Shown in pieces: positions 14,103 through 22,601 of a DNA stretch of 26,958 nt. The DNA is from Treponema sp. GTDB lineage: Bacteria; Spirochaetota; Spirochaetia; Treponematales; Treponemataceae. The translations under genes were made by a program, and so were the position numbers. The notes below the pieces were generated by a model that saw only the letters and a program-made list of their open reading frames with translations, was not told where the DNA came from and made no database searches. The DNA is taken from positions 1 through 26,958 of the forward strand of contig JAEDFM010000028.1 in the NCBI GenBank assembly GCA_016292805.1. The letters run 5' to 3'. Positions within the stretch are counted from its first letter, which is position 1. Each line of letters opens with the position of its first letter.

Positions 14103-16490
14103 ATGAGTTTAAGAAAATCAGTTATTTCGGCTATTTTTTGTTTTAGCGCTATTGCAGCGTTTGCTTCACCTATAAAGGTTGAAGATTTAAAGCCTTCTAA
14201 AAATTTACCAAAAGACCGACCATCTGTTGCTCTGGTTCTGGCAGGCGGTGGGGCTAAAGGCTTTGCAGAATTACCAATTATGGAATACATTGACCAGCTT
14301 GATATTCCAATTGATTTAATTGTTGGAACAAGTGTTGGTGCAATTATTGGCGGATTTTATTCTGCCGGCTATTCTGCACTGGAAATGGTTAACGAATTCA
14401 GCAGTATTGACTGGACTCCATATTTTACAGATGAAGAAGTATCGCCATATGAAAGTGTTTATGGAAAGCACGGCTCAGATAAAAATCTTTTGGGATTAAA
14501 TTTTGATGATGCATTTTCTCTTAAGTTGGGAACAGCAGTTTCTAACGGGCAGCTGGCTTATCAGTTATTCAGAAAAATGTTGATTAAATATCCTTCCAAC
14601 AAATCCTTTGATGAACTGCAGATTCCTTTCCGTGCTGTTGCTACAGACTTACTTACAGGTGATGCAATTGTTTTACAGGATGGGGATTTAGCAGAAGCCA
14701 TTCGTGCCAGCATGAGTCTTCCTGGAGTTTTTGCTCCAATGAATATTGATGATTATTATTTTACTGATGGTGGCATTCGATACAATCTTGCTATAAATGT
14801 AGCTAAAGCTATGGGGTGCGATATTGTAATTGCCATTGATGTTTCGGCCTCGGTTCAGAACGATCCTTCGGCATACGAATCAAATCCTGCAGTTGCAATG
14901 ATAAACGCTTTAACAATTGCCGAATCTGCAAATACCCGTCCGCTTTACGAAATGGCAGATTTAATAATCACTCCAGACTTTCTTGGCTACTCTGCTCTGG
15001 ATTTCAGCAAGTCAAAAGAAATTTACGAAGCAGGAAAAGCTGATGTAGAAAAATATAGAGAGCCTCTGGAAAATATCCGCAAAAAGATTTATCCAAAAGA
15101 TTATGATAAGGAAGGAAACAGAATTTCTAATTACAAATTGCCACGGGAAAAAGGAAACTATCACAACAGAGATTATTTTATTCCTTCAAAGCTTGTATGT
15201 ACAAATGCAGTAAACAAAGACATTAAATATATCTACGATGCTTTTTCTAAAATTTCCGGTAAAGAATTAACTGCTGCCAACTATGATTCATTTCTTAATG
15301 ACTTGTATTTAACTGGAAACTACAAAAGTATTCATACCCGCTTAATGGATACTGATGAACTTCAGTACATAGATTTGCAGATGATTCAGCGTCCAAAAAA
15401 AGAAGTTAAGATATTTGTTAATGCTGAGCTTCAACAGATTTTATCAGATACTTCTACCACTCGTCCAAACATTGATGTTGATTTTCAGGCAAGAGGTTAT
15501 ACTGGAATTGGTTCTATGTTTTCGGTACATGCAACTATTCTTACAGATTATGGATTTGAAATTTATTACATGCAGCCATTTAATCCATATTTGTTTGTAG
15601 AATCCTGCATTGGAATTTTCGACGAAATTTATCCTGTTAAGGCAAATGATATAGAAACTTTTTCTAAAGTAACGGGATTCACAAAAAGCTATGCAGAACT
15701 TAATTTTGGACTTAGAACTCCAAACAGTAACCTGGCTAAGCTGGGAATTTCTTACAATGGAATTTTCCCTAAATACTCAAGTTATGTTAATGATCCTTTT
15801 TTATCGCAAATAGTTCTTTCAAATAAAATACCAAATGTTTCTTCCAGCAAACGATTGTACAGTCAGTATTTAAAAGCAGTTTTCTCTACCGACTTTGGTT
15901 CTTTGGATTCAAAAGTATTTCCAACCCGCGGTTACAATTTTGCACCAACAATTAAATACATTCTTCCTTTTGCAACTGAAGAATACTTGGGAACTTATAG
16001 TCCGGAATTTAATTTTAGACTAGCCATTCCATTAAACAAAAAAGTTTCTCTGGCTACATCTTTTAAAATGGGAATGGAATTATCTGGCAATATGCAAAAA
16101 TACTATCAGATAATTCCATACGAAGCTTTTACAAGTTTTGACCGTTTATATTTTCCACAGATAACTGCTAAAGATCATTTTGGTACAAATGTATTTGCTG
16201 CAAAAACAACTTTCCAGTTTAGACCAAAAGAACGATTAACTATTCTTGGTGGAGAAATGCTGTTCCGCCTGGAAGGAACTGTTGGTGTTATAAATTATGA
16301 TTGGGCGGACACTTTCTCACAGTTCCAAAACCCAAATACAGATTATCCAATTCTGTGGTCAGCTACATGGGGCTTTGGTTTAAAAGCCAACAAAAGCTGT
16401 AATATGCTTTTTAGAATTGGAATCTGTTCAAACTACACTTCACCATTTGCGTTTATGATGAGTGTTGATGTTGGTAATTTGTGGTTCTAG
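14103..16490 (+). CDS. Patatin phospholipase fused to outer-membrane barrel (PlpD-like)
   Basis: The 795-residue protein has a signal peptide (about 1-21, AFA). Its patatin domain (about 40-330) has the oxyanion loop GGGAKG (48-53), nucleophile elbow G75-T-S77-V-G and the catalytic Asp in D222-G-G. A POTRA-like region (about 355-435) leads to a C-terminal Omp85-type barrel that ends VDVGNLWF. This is the layout of type Vd secreted phospholipases, in which the barrel places the lipase at the surface. It is a lipolytic enzyme acting on membrane lipids. No strong ribosome binding site precedes ATG 14103, although the signal peptide supports this start. The gene is convergent with the PIN-like gene, with 2 nt between stops. 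Confidence 0.9.
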   Translation: MSLRKSVISAIFCFSAIAAFASPIKVEDLKPSKNLPKDRPSVALVLAGGGAKGFAELPIMEYIDQLDIPIDLIVGTSVGAIIGGFYSAGYSALEMVNEFSSIDWTPYFTDEEVSPYESVYGKHGSDKNLLGLNFDDAFSLKLGTAVSNGQLAYQLFRKMLIKYPSNKSFDELQIPFRAVATDLLTGDAIVLQDGDLAEAIRASMSLPGVFAPMNIDDYYFTDGGIRYNLAINVAKAMGCDIVIAIDVSASVQNDPSAYESNPAVAMINALTIAESANTRPLYEMADLIITPDFLGYSALDFSKSKEIYEAGKADVEKYREPLENIRKKIYPKDYDKEGNRISNYKLPREKGNYHNRDYFIPSKLVCTNAVNKDIKYIYDAFSKISGKELTAANYDSFLNDLYLTGNYKSIHTRLMDTDELQYIDLQMIQRPKKEVKIFVNAELQQILSDTSTTRPNIDVDFQARGYTGIGSMFSVHATILTDYGFEIYYMQPFNPYLFVESCIGIFDEIYPVKANDIETFSKVTGFTKSYAELNFGLRTPNSNLAKLGISYNGIFPKYSSYVNDPFLSQIVLSNKIPNVSSSKRLYSQYLKAVFSTDFGSLDSKVFPTRGYNFAPTIKYILPFATEEYLGTYSPEFNFRLAIPLNKKVSLATSFKMGMELSGNMQKYYQIIPYEAFTSFDRLYFPQITAKDHFGTNVFAAKTTFQFRPKERLTILGGEMLFRLEGTVGVINYDWADTFSQFQNPNTDYPILWSATWGFGLKANKSCNMLFRIGICSNYTSPFAFMMSVDVGNLWF

Positions 16491-16492
16491 GT

Positions 16493-17173
16493 TTATTGCT
16501 CACCAAGCCATTCCAGTTTGGTGCCAGTAACCTTAAGCATGCGTCTAACCTGTAAATCATCAATTAGTGCCTTGTAATATAAATCCACATTTTTTTCGCT
16601 TACATACTGACGGCAATTTACAAGCAGAACATTCTTAAGTCCCTTCTCTTTTGCTGGTCGTTTTGAAATTTTTGTTCTTAAAACTTCACGACGAATTTCA
16701 GCCACATGTGAAATTTCGGAATCTTTTTCTTCTGTCTGTTTTTTCATTTCTACTGGAACGCGTTTAATTTTAAGACCAATGTTTTCGAAATGAACAACAA
16801 CAGAATCGTAACCTTTATCATTAGCTACAATTATAAATTCCGCTCGTGGATTCTGCCCCATAGCCAGACCGATATATGTGGAAAGAACCATATCCAGAGA
16901 ATTCTCTCCTTCCTTCTGAACTCTAATTGGCGTAATGTTAAAAGAAGTGCTGATTCCCAGCTTATTTTTATCCTGGGCCTGAATATATTTTACTGTGTTG
17001 TTATACCAGTTGTTCTGATTTGTATTGGCACCCACAAAACAGATAATCTGAGTATCTAGCTCCAGATAATTATTTTTAATTAAATAATCGCCAAACACCT
17101 TTGGATTGTTAACATTATCGCCATCGGCAAATACAAAGCGTTTTACATTTAAAGTTTGAAAAAAATCAATCAT
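16493..17173 (-). CDS. PIN/NYN-like nuclease domain protein
   Basis: This 226-residue cytosolic protein has a PIN-like fold in residues 8-135: FVFADGDNVNN (D17, D19), the strand IICFVGAN, NSLDMVLSTYIGLAMG (D94), and FIIVANDKGYDSVV (D119, D123). The spaced acidic residues could bind metal for RNA cleavage. The C-terminal part (about 140-226) is basic and helical and may bind nucleic acid or protein. PIN/NYN proteins often act in RNA processing or as toxins, but no partner antitoxin gene is adjacent. The ATG has AAGAGG at 7 nt. The neighbouring gene upstream is the truncated oxidase. Confidence 0.75.
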   Translation of the reverse strand: MIDFFQTLNVKRFVFADGDNVNNPKVFGDYLIKNNYLELDTQIICFVGANTNQNNWYNNTVKYIQAQDKNKLGISTSFNITPIRVQKEGENSLDMVLSTYIGLAMGQNPRAEFIIVANDKGYDSVVVHFENIGLKIKRVPVEMKKQTEEKDSEISHVAEIRREVLRTKISKRPAKEKGLKNVLLVNCRQYVSEKNVDLYYKALIDDLQVRRMLKVTGTKLEWLGEQ

Positions 17174-17210
17174 AAAATTTCCTCTTATATTTATATTAAA
17201 GATTGATTAC

Positions 17211-17387
17211 TTAAGGATTTGCCTGAATCTGTTTTGAACAGTCTTTTACTTTTCCAGTCTGAATATAAAGTTTACCGTCAAAAATATTAATTGTTCCAAA
17301 TGGTCTAACACCAGGCTGTCCATTTGCATCTACTGTAGCCAGATAATATGTGCCACAAGCTTTAATAAATTCGTGTACTTTGTTCAT
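17211..17387 (-). pseudogene. Truncated pyridoxamine 5'-phosphate oxidase family gene
   Basis: The 58 codons match the N-terminus of small pyridoxamine-phosphate-oxidase-like flavoproteins (KACGTYYLATVDANGQPGVR, then PFGTINIFDGKLYIQTGKVK). Such proteins run to about 130 residues and form flavin-binding split barrels. Here a stop follows QIQANP, where relatives continue with Lys. The bases after the stop still resemble coding sequence for a few codons and then fade. Start 17387 has a weak GGTGAT box; an upstream ATG at 17402 has none. Half the barrel is missing, so the product is probably inactive. Confidence 0.8.
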
Positions 17388-17419
17388 ATCATCACCACAC
17401 AATTATTATACTTTTTTTG

Positions 17420-17447
17420 TTGACTTACAAGAAATCAGTGCTAATAT
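17420..17447 (+). promoter_or_regulatory. Promoter of the structured RNA
   Basis: A -35 of TTGACT (17420-17425) and a -10 of TAATAT (17442-17447) are separated by 16 bp. No start codon with a ribosome binding site follows, which suits a non-coding transcript. Confidence 0.6.
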
Positions 17448-17453
17448 AAAGGT

Positions 17454-17671
17454 GTGGTTAGGGAACCGTATAAGGGGACGGCAACCGGCTGCTTGTACAG
17501 GAGGCAATAACGCAGATTCCGACAAAGATATAGTGCCATAACATGGCTAAATGTTGGGCATTAAAAAAGTACATTCGCACCAGCAGCAATAAGTGCTGGA
17601 ATAAATTATAGTGCCAGTCCATATGTTGACTGAAAGCACATTACAGGCCGGGAATAAACCCGGCTTTTTTT
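17454..17671 (+). ncRNA. Structured small RNA, family not recognised
   Basis: Between a good promoter and a strong terminator lie about 220 nt with no convincing gene. Possible stems are GGTT/AACC (17456-17467), CGG/CCG (17479-17487), AGTGCC/GGCATT enclosing AACAT/ATGTT (17532-17562), CCAGCA/TGCTGG (17580-17599), and GTGC-CAGTC/GACTG-GCAC (17611-17639). The last is a well-formed compound hairpin. I looked for tmRNA, RNase P, SRP RNA and c-di-GMP riboswitch signatures and found none; 6S RNA is not excluded. A 22-codon ORF begins at an ATG near 17543 but has no ribosome binding site. The RNA ends before, and points toward, the opposing Ig-like gene, so it is not that gene's leader. Confidence 0.6.
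17647..17671 (+). terminator. Terminator of the structured RNA
   Basis: GCCGGG (17647-17652) pairs with CCCGGC (17659-17664) around the loop AATAAA, followed by seven T residues. Confidence 0.9.
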
Positions 17672-17693
17672 GTTAACAATTATTTTTCCTTCC

Positions 17694-17730
17694 ACAAAAA
17701 AAAGCTGGCCCCTAAAACTTAGGAGCCAGC
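17694..17730 (-). terminator. Terminator of the Ig-like lipoprotein gene
   Basis: On the minus strand GCTGGC and CCTAA pair with TTAGG and GCCAGC through one mismatch (17704-17730). A run of T residues follows (complement of 17694-17703). It lies 32 bp past the stop codon of the lipoprotein gene. Confidence 0.85.
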
Positions 17731-17762
17731 AAAACGTTCTTGGTAGGAGTTTTATTTATTTG

Positions 17763-20700
17763 TTAGTTTGATGTAATAACAATATCTGAAATTGTAATTG
17801 TTGAATTTGGTGTTCTACCGAAATCGAAGAATAAAATTAAATCAGTATATTTATCATCTGGTGTAGCAGGTGCTGTTCCTGTTCTAGTAATTACTTCTCC
17901 ATCTGTAAATGTAACATTCTCATCTGCAATAACACCTCCATCAGGAGCCTTGAATACACAAGTTCCACTTGCACCTGTAATTTTGAAAGATACTGTATAT
18001 TCTTTTCCACCTTCAATATCTGCTTCTGTATTAAGGAATAACTGAGCCATATAGGTTGAATTTGCATTCTCAGTTTTTAATGTTGCAACATTATTTTCAA
18101 GAGTAAAATTATCTGTTACAGCTGAATAATCTGTTACATTATCAAAATAGTCGCCCCATACATTTTTACACAAGTACAATTTATTAAAAGTAATGTTTCC
18201 AACAAGATTTTCTACGCCACCAACATGAACCTTAATCTCAGCAGTTTTTCCATTAGCTGTTACTGTTACAACTGCATCGCCATCTGCAACTGGTGTAATT
18301 GTAACTTTGTTTCCACTTACAGATACTGCTGCAACTGATTCATCATTAGATTCTGCTGAATAAGCATCTGGTGTAAAGCCTTCTGCTGTAATTGTAACTT
18401 CAACTGCATCTGCCGAAGCGCTGTCGAAAGAAACCCTTGTTTCTGATGGTGTAATATTTTCTACAACTTTTACTTCAATTTCCGAAACTTCGCCAGCTGC
18501 ACCTGTTACAGTTAAGATACCTGTAATATCGTACATTTTTCCTGATGTTGCTTTTACTCGAACATAGAAATCTTTTTCCCCAGGCTGTGACCAGTCTGCA
18601 CCAACTGTAGACATGTAAGCTCTAAGACCTTCGCCTTCTGCTCTTGCCCATGGCTGAGTTTCTTTTTTGTTGCTTCCTAACTGGAAAGTTACAATTGCAT
18701 CTGTAGAAAGTGGAAGTGCGTAAGAATCATCACTCCAGTTGTAAATAAATTCTCCACCAGCACCAGCAATTTTTTCTACTGTAATTGTGTAAGGAACTAC
18801 ACCACCTGCAACTGGGGCCAAAACTGTAATCTGTGCTGAAGCAGAAACTGTTTCTGAATATTTTGCAGTTACTGTTACAACTGTATCTTCTTCAACTTCG
18901 CCTGCTGTAAAAAGACCTGAGTCACTAATTGTACCAGCTGTTTCAGGACTTACCGACCATTCAACGTTGCGTGGCAAATTAAGTGTTGTATCGTTTGCTG
19001 TAAACTGCTGTTTCTTATCTTTTTTCAAAGAAACATTTTCACCTGGTGAAACTGTAATTCCAGTTACTTCAAAAGATTTTGTTTTTTCAACTTTTACATC
19101 GTAAATTGTTATAGTGTTTGTTACACCCGCATAACCCATTCCAAAGGCAATAATTGCTTCTGCTTTATTTTCTTTGTACTGGTTTGGTTTAGCTACAACT
19201 TCTTTTGTATATTCTTTAATATCTGTGAATGAAGGAATAAGTGCTTCAGATGAACCTTCAATAATGTTTCCGTCTGTTGAATCAAAGAATGCTTTGAAAG
19301 AAATCTTATATGTATCTCCGGCATTTACATCAAATGCTCCTACTGCAATCTGAGTGTTCCATTCGCTTGTCCATACACTGCCTGGATTTGTATTTGTAAA
19401 CTTTACAGCTGTACCATCATCAGCGAATAGGGCTGTTGCACCAATTGAAGAATAAGCTCCTATGTTACCTTTTGTTTCTTCATAAACCCAGCCACTACTA
19501 ACATCTATTTCTTCTGACCATTCATAAGAATCTTCATCAAATGCTTTAATGAAATTAACTGTTACTGTTTTTGTTACTTCAAGTCCATTGAAAGTAGCTT
19601 TTACTGTTACCTCAGAAGTTTTTGAACCTTCAGTAAATTCTCCAAATGTAAATGTACCGTCTTCTTCTACAGATGAACCTGTACTTCCTGTTTCTGAAAC
19701 TACTGTGTATTCAGGTTTTACACTATAACCCTTTATTGTTGTTGTGAATTTTGCAGATGCTTCTGAAACAAAAGAATCATATGTTGATGTAAGTGTCATT
19801 TCTTCAACTGTTGCTGTAGAAATATCATCTTCAACAATCTTAATGTTTTTGATTGTGAATGTATTGTTAGGAGCTGTCCATCCGTGACCAATAATAATCC
19901 AAACATTTTCTACATCTTCTTCTGAGCTGTAGAAAAGTTCAAGCTGATTATCTGTTGCACCTGTTGTGAATCTTTTGATGTAAATTTCATTTCCTTCGCC
20001 TACATCCTTTGCAAGATTTACAACTGTAGACTGATTAGGAATTTGTGATGTTAATGTTAAAGAAACTTTGTAGTATTTTCCAGCTTTCAAATCTGCATTA
20101 GTTTCAATCTGTGTAATTGTTCCCCACTGATTATCAACTTCGCCATAATCCTTTGCTGTTGTAAATGTGAATCCTCTATAAAGGCTTCCTGTATAATCAT
20201 CGTTTGTTGTGTTTGTACCACTTACATCTGCTCTTGTTACAAGACCACCATCATATTTTTTTACTGTGATTAAAATTGGGTCTGCTTCAAAATCGCCGTA
20301 AGTAATTACCAGTTCAACTTTCTCTGCATCTTCAGTTGGATTAAGTTTATATTCAACTCCATCAGAAACTTCTTCTTTTTCTGAAGAACCAGCGTATTCT
20401 ACTTCAACTTTAATTTTTGAAAGATCAATTTCTTCGCCATCAAAATATTCTGTTGGGAAATCTGATGAAGGTGTTACAGAAATTGAAACCGGTTTATCTC
20501 TTAAGAGAATTGTTTTGTTACATGATTTATCTTCGTAAGAAACTTTTACACTAACTTCTTCTTCGTGTCCTGTTGAATCTTCTGAGCGAATGAGTTTCTG
20601 TTCTGCATCAAGATTTGCAGCGGCAACCTGAATTGTAAAATCTTCGTCAGCTAAAGTCTTTTTACTGTTGTCGCTGTATTTTGCAGTTACAGTAAAATCT

Positions 20701-20879
20701 TCATTTTCAACTGTATCGCCAACAAAATAAACCTTGCTTCCAGTTGCTGAAATCGACTGCAATGTTGGTGCAGGATCAGATGCTGGAGCTTTTGAATTAT
20801 GTTTACACCCAACAACTGAAATAGAACTTAAAAATAATACTGCACTAAAAAGAGCAGTTACTACATTTAGTTTTTTCAT
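17763..20879 (-). CDS. Large Ig-like/carbohydrate-binding surface lipoprotein
   Basis: The 1038-residue protein has a lipobox (SVVGC25). Domains in order: two bacterial Ig-like repeats (about 38-125 and 128-210), a carbohydrate-binding-module-like beta sandwich (about 212-350), a further Ig-like segment (about 355-440), a second binding-like sandwich (about 445-590), a Big_2-type repeat with ITVSPGENVSLKKDKKQQF and VEWSVSPETAGTISDSGLF, another beta region, a second Big_2-like repeat (VTITPVADGDAVVTVTANGK) and a terminal binding-like sandwich ending TITISDIVITSN. No catalytic motif is visible, so it probably binds polysaccharide at the surface. The start at 20879 has AGGAG 8 nt upstream and removes a spurious 41-codon extension. 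It follows the glycosidase genes but has its own upstream terminator boundary. Confidence 0.85.
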   Translation of the reverse strand: MKKLNVVTALFSAVLFLSSISVVGCKHNSKAPASDPAPTLQSISATGSKVYFVGDTVENEDFTVTAKYSDNSKKTLADEDFTIQVAAANLDAEQKLIRSEDSTGHEEEVSVKVSYEDKSCNKTILLRDKPVSISVTPSSDFPTEYFDGEEIDLSKIKVEVEYAGSSEKEEVSDGVEYKLNPTEDAEKVELVITYGDFEADPILITVKKYDGGLVTRADVSGTNTTNDDYTGSLYRGFTFTTAKDYGEVDNQWGTITQIETNADLKAGKYYKVSLTLTSQIPNQSTVVNLAKDVGEGNEIYIKRFTTGATDNQLELFYSSEEDVENVWIIIGHGWTAPNNTFTIKNIKIVEDDISTATVEEMTLTSTYDSFVSEASAKFTTTIKGYSVKPEYTVVSETGSTGSSVEEDGTFTFGEFTEGSKTSEVTVKATFNGLEVTKTVTVNFIKAFDEDSYEWSEEIDVSSGWVYEETKGNIGAYSSIGATALFADDGTAVKFTNTNPGSVWTSEWNTQIAVGAFDVNAGDTYKISFKAFFDSTDGNIIEGSSEALIPSFTDIKEYTKEVVAKPNQYKENKAEAIIAFGMGYAGVTNTITIYDVKVEKTKSFEVTGITVSPGENVSLKKDKKQQFTANDTTLNLPRNVEWSVSPETAGTISDSGLFTAGEVEEDTVVTVTAKYSETVSASAQITVLAPVAGGVVPYTITVEKIAGAGGEFIYNWSDDSYALPLSTDAIVTFQLGSNKKETQPWARAEGEGLRAYMSTVGADWSQPGEKDFYVRVKATSGKMYDITGILTVTGAAGEVSEIEVKVVENITPSETRVSFDSASADAVEVTITAEGFTPDAYSAESNDESVAAVSVSGNKVTITPVADGDAVVTVTANGKTAEIKVHVGGVENLVGNITFNKLYLCKNVWGDYFDNVTDYSAVTDNFTLENNVATLKTENANSTYMAQLFLNTEADIEGGKEYTVSFKITGASGTCVFKAPDGGVIADENVTFTDGEVITRTGTAPATPDDKYTDLILFFDFGRTPNSTITISDIVITSN

Positions 20880-20979
20880 TTTGTAATCTCCTATTTTAAT
20901 TTTTTTTATATTTTTTATCACTTTCTGAAATTTAGTAAGGCGAAGAATTTCGAAAGAGTTTAATAATTTCGGTAACCGG

Positions 20980-21014
20980 AAAAAAAAGAAGATGCCGAAC
21001 AAAAACCCGACATC
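20980..21014 (-). terminator. Terminator after the glycosidase operon
   Basis: On the minus strand GATGTCG (complement of 21008-21014) pairs with CGGCATC (complement of 20991-20997), with one G-T pair. A T-rich run follows (complement of 20980-20990). It lies 12 bp after the stop of the small lipoprotein gene. Confidence 0.75.
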
Positions 21015-21026
21015 CTCTTTAATTTT

Positions 21027-21638
21027 TTAGTCCACAATTTCTGGAACTACTTCTGTACCTGAAGCATCCCAGAAGGCAATGTTTTTAATGTAGTGAACAA
21101 TTGGTTCGGTAGTAGCTTTCTGTACGATTGAAACCATACAATAATGTTTTCCATTTTTTGCATGAGTTGCTTTAGTCATATCATATGTGAATATTTTGTA
21201 TTCTGTACCTAATGTGTAAGAAACTGCATCTTCTGTACATGCAGAAAAATTTATTACAGAATTATTTGTATCGCTTTTTGCTTCAAAAGTTATTTTTGCA
21301 ATATGGGATAAATCATAAATTGCAGCCGAAGCAGAACTGTCACTACCACTGGCATTACTACAAATAGCAAGACCATACCAGTTTCCAGTCTGTGCAATAA
21401 CTAAAGCATCGTCCTGAATCTGTGTAGAACAACCTGCATTCCAGTCTGTCCATTTTTGAAAATCCATCTTATCGTTGTACATACTGAAAGGCACGGCTCC
21501 ACCTTCGATTCCTGTTGCAGAATTGTTTGTATATTTTCTAATGTGGTTTCCATCATTTACCATTGCGTTTGCACAGCTGCTTAATCCAAACAAAGAGATT
21601 AAACAAACTGTAATTGCTGTTAATAAAATCTTTTTCAT
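21027..21638 (-). CDS. Small lipoprotein with carbohydrate-binding-like fold
   Basis: The 203-residue product has a lipobox (GLSSC22). Residues about 50-195 form a predicted beta sandwich (FSMYNDKMDFQKWTDWNAG, then YDLSHIAKITFEAKSDTNN, then HYIKNIAFWDASGTE) like those of carbohydrate-binding modules attached to glucanases. No catalytic residues are apparent. It starts 18 nt after the GH16 stop, with GAGG 6 nt before the ATG, so it is the last gene of that operon. It probably helps hold the glycan that the GH16 enzyme cleaves; this is inference from fold and position. Confidence 0.75.
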   Translation of the reverse strand: MKKILLTAITVCLISLFGLSSCANAMVNDGNHIRKYTNNSATGIEGGAVPFSMYNDKMDFQKWTDWNAGCSTQIQDDALVIAQTGNWYGLAICSNASGSDSSASAAIYDLSHIAKITFEAKSDTNNSVINFSACTEDAVSYTLGTEYKIFTYDMTKATHAKNGKHYCMVSIVQKATTEPIVHYIKNIAFWDASGTEVVPEIVD

Positions 21639-21656
21639 TTTTTACCTCGGTTCAGA

Positions 21657-22580
21657 TTATTTGTAGTAGCGGACATAATCAATTTCATAAACTGCTTTGC
21701 GCATATCTTTGTTGATGCTTCCACCTAAGTTTCCACCCATAGCAAGATTTATGATTACATAGAATTCCTGATCATATGGCCACTGGGCCCAGTTATCGTA
21801 ACCAGGGTTTGCATAAACAGTTCCCAATGATTCACCGTCATAGAACGCTTCCAGAGTTCCGCTTGTCCACATTACACCGTAAGTATGATATTCACCGTCG
21901 TTGATAATTGTTGAACCAAGAGAAGGATAAACATCTGTAGCATTAGTCTGAGACAATGCGTGATGTAATGTTGCGTAAGCTTTGTCTCCACTAGTGCTTG
22001 GTGAATATTCCATAATGTCAATTTCCCCAGAGCGAGGCCAAATTCCGTATTCGCTGTTAGTTGGCATCATCCAGAATGCAGGCCATACACCATTGTTTGC
22101 AATTTCATTTCCGTTCTTGTCGTATGCAACTGGCATTTTAAGGCGAGCTTCAATGTAACCATACTTCATATCAACTTTGTTAGATGTCTGGATTTTTCCA
22201 GAATCCCAGTTGATTCCATTTGTAGACTTAGCTGTTATTTTTAAAGTGCGGCCATTAACAGAATCTGAATCTGTTGCATCACCAACTGTAACACAGCTTT
22301 TTTTGTAATTCTGAATTTCGTTATTATGAATTGGACCTGTGATTGTATTCAAAGCTTCGCTTACAATTGTGTCTGCATTGTCACCTTTGCTGGCTACACC
22401 TTCAAAGTACCACCAGTCTTCTTCATTCAACTTTTCATCACTAAAATCATCTTCCCAAACTAATGTCATTTTTGAAAGATCCAATTTTTCTTCTTTTGGT
22501 GGAATAAAACAACATGATGACATAACTACTCCTAATAATGCTGCTGAAGTTACAAGTAATAAAGATTTATATTTTTTCAT
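21657..22580 (-). CDS. GH16 endo-beta-glucanase (laminarinase-type) lipoprotein
   Basis: The 307-residue enzyme has a lipobox (VVMSSC23) and a full GH16 domain (about 38-307). The catalytic signature is E186-I-D188-I-M-E191, where E186 is nucleophile and E191 acid/base. Also present are VWEDDFSDEKLNEEDW (41-56), WPAFWMMP (166-173) and the late EFYVIINLAMGGNLGG. The signature has the laminarinase-like E-x-D-x-x-E form, suggesting beta-1,3- or mixed-linkage glucan as substrate; exact specificity is not readable. ATG 22580 is preferred, because an upstream in-frame GTG at 22589 is only 2 nt from AGGAG, although the ATG spacing (11 nt) is long. It is 21 nt downstream of the glycosidase-barrel gene. 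Confidence 0.92.
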   Translation of the reverse strand: MKKYKSLLLVTSAALLGVVMSSCCFIPPKEEKLDLSKMTLVWEDDFSDEKLNEEDWWYFEGVASKGDNADTIVSEALNTITGPIHNNEIQNYKKSCVTVGDATDSDSVNGRTLKITAKSTNGINWDSGKIQTSNKVDMKYGYIEARLKMPVAYDKNGNEIANNGVWPAFWMMPTNSEYGIWPRSGEIDIMEYSPSTSGDKAYATLHHALSQTNATDVYPSLGSTIINDGEYHTYGVMWTSGTLEAFYDGESLGTVYANPGYDNWAQWPYDQEFYVIINLAMGGNLGGSINKDMRKAVYEIDYVRYYK

Positions 22581-22601
22581 TTTTATCACATCTCCTGATT
22601 A

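Noticed and set aside
17543..17611. 22-codon ORF (MAKCWALKKYIRTSSNKCW and on) inside the structured RNA
   Set aside because: There is no ribosome binding site, and the region is better explained by hairpins. A tmRNA tag was considered, but the peptide and flanks do not fit.
17454..17671. tmRNA, RNase P RNA, SRP RNA or c-di-GMP riboswitch
   Set aside because: The conserved sequence blocks that I know for these RNAs are not present.
20880..21002. N-terminal extension of the Ig-like lipoprotein by 41 codons
   Set aside because: The lipoprotein signal begins at 20879 with AGGAG upstream, and the extension overlaps the preceding terminator.
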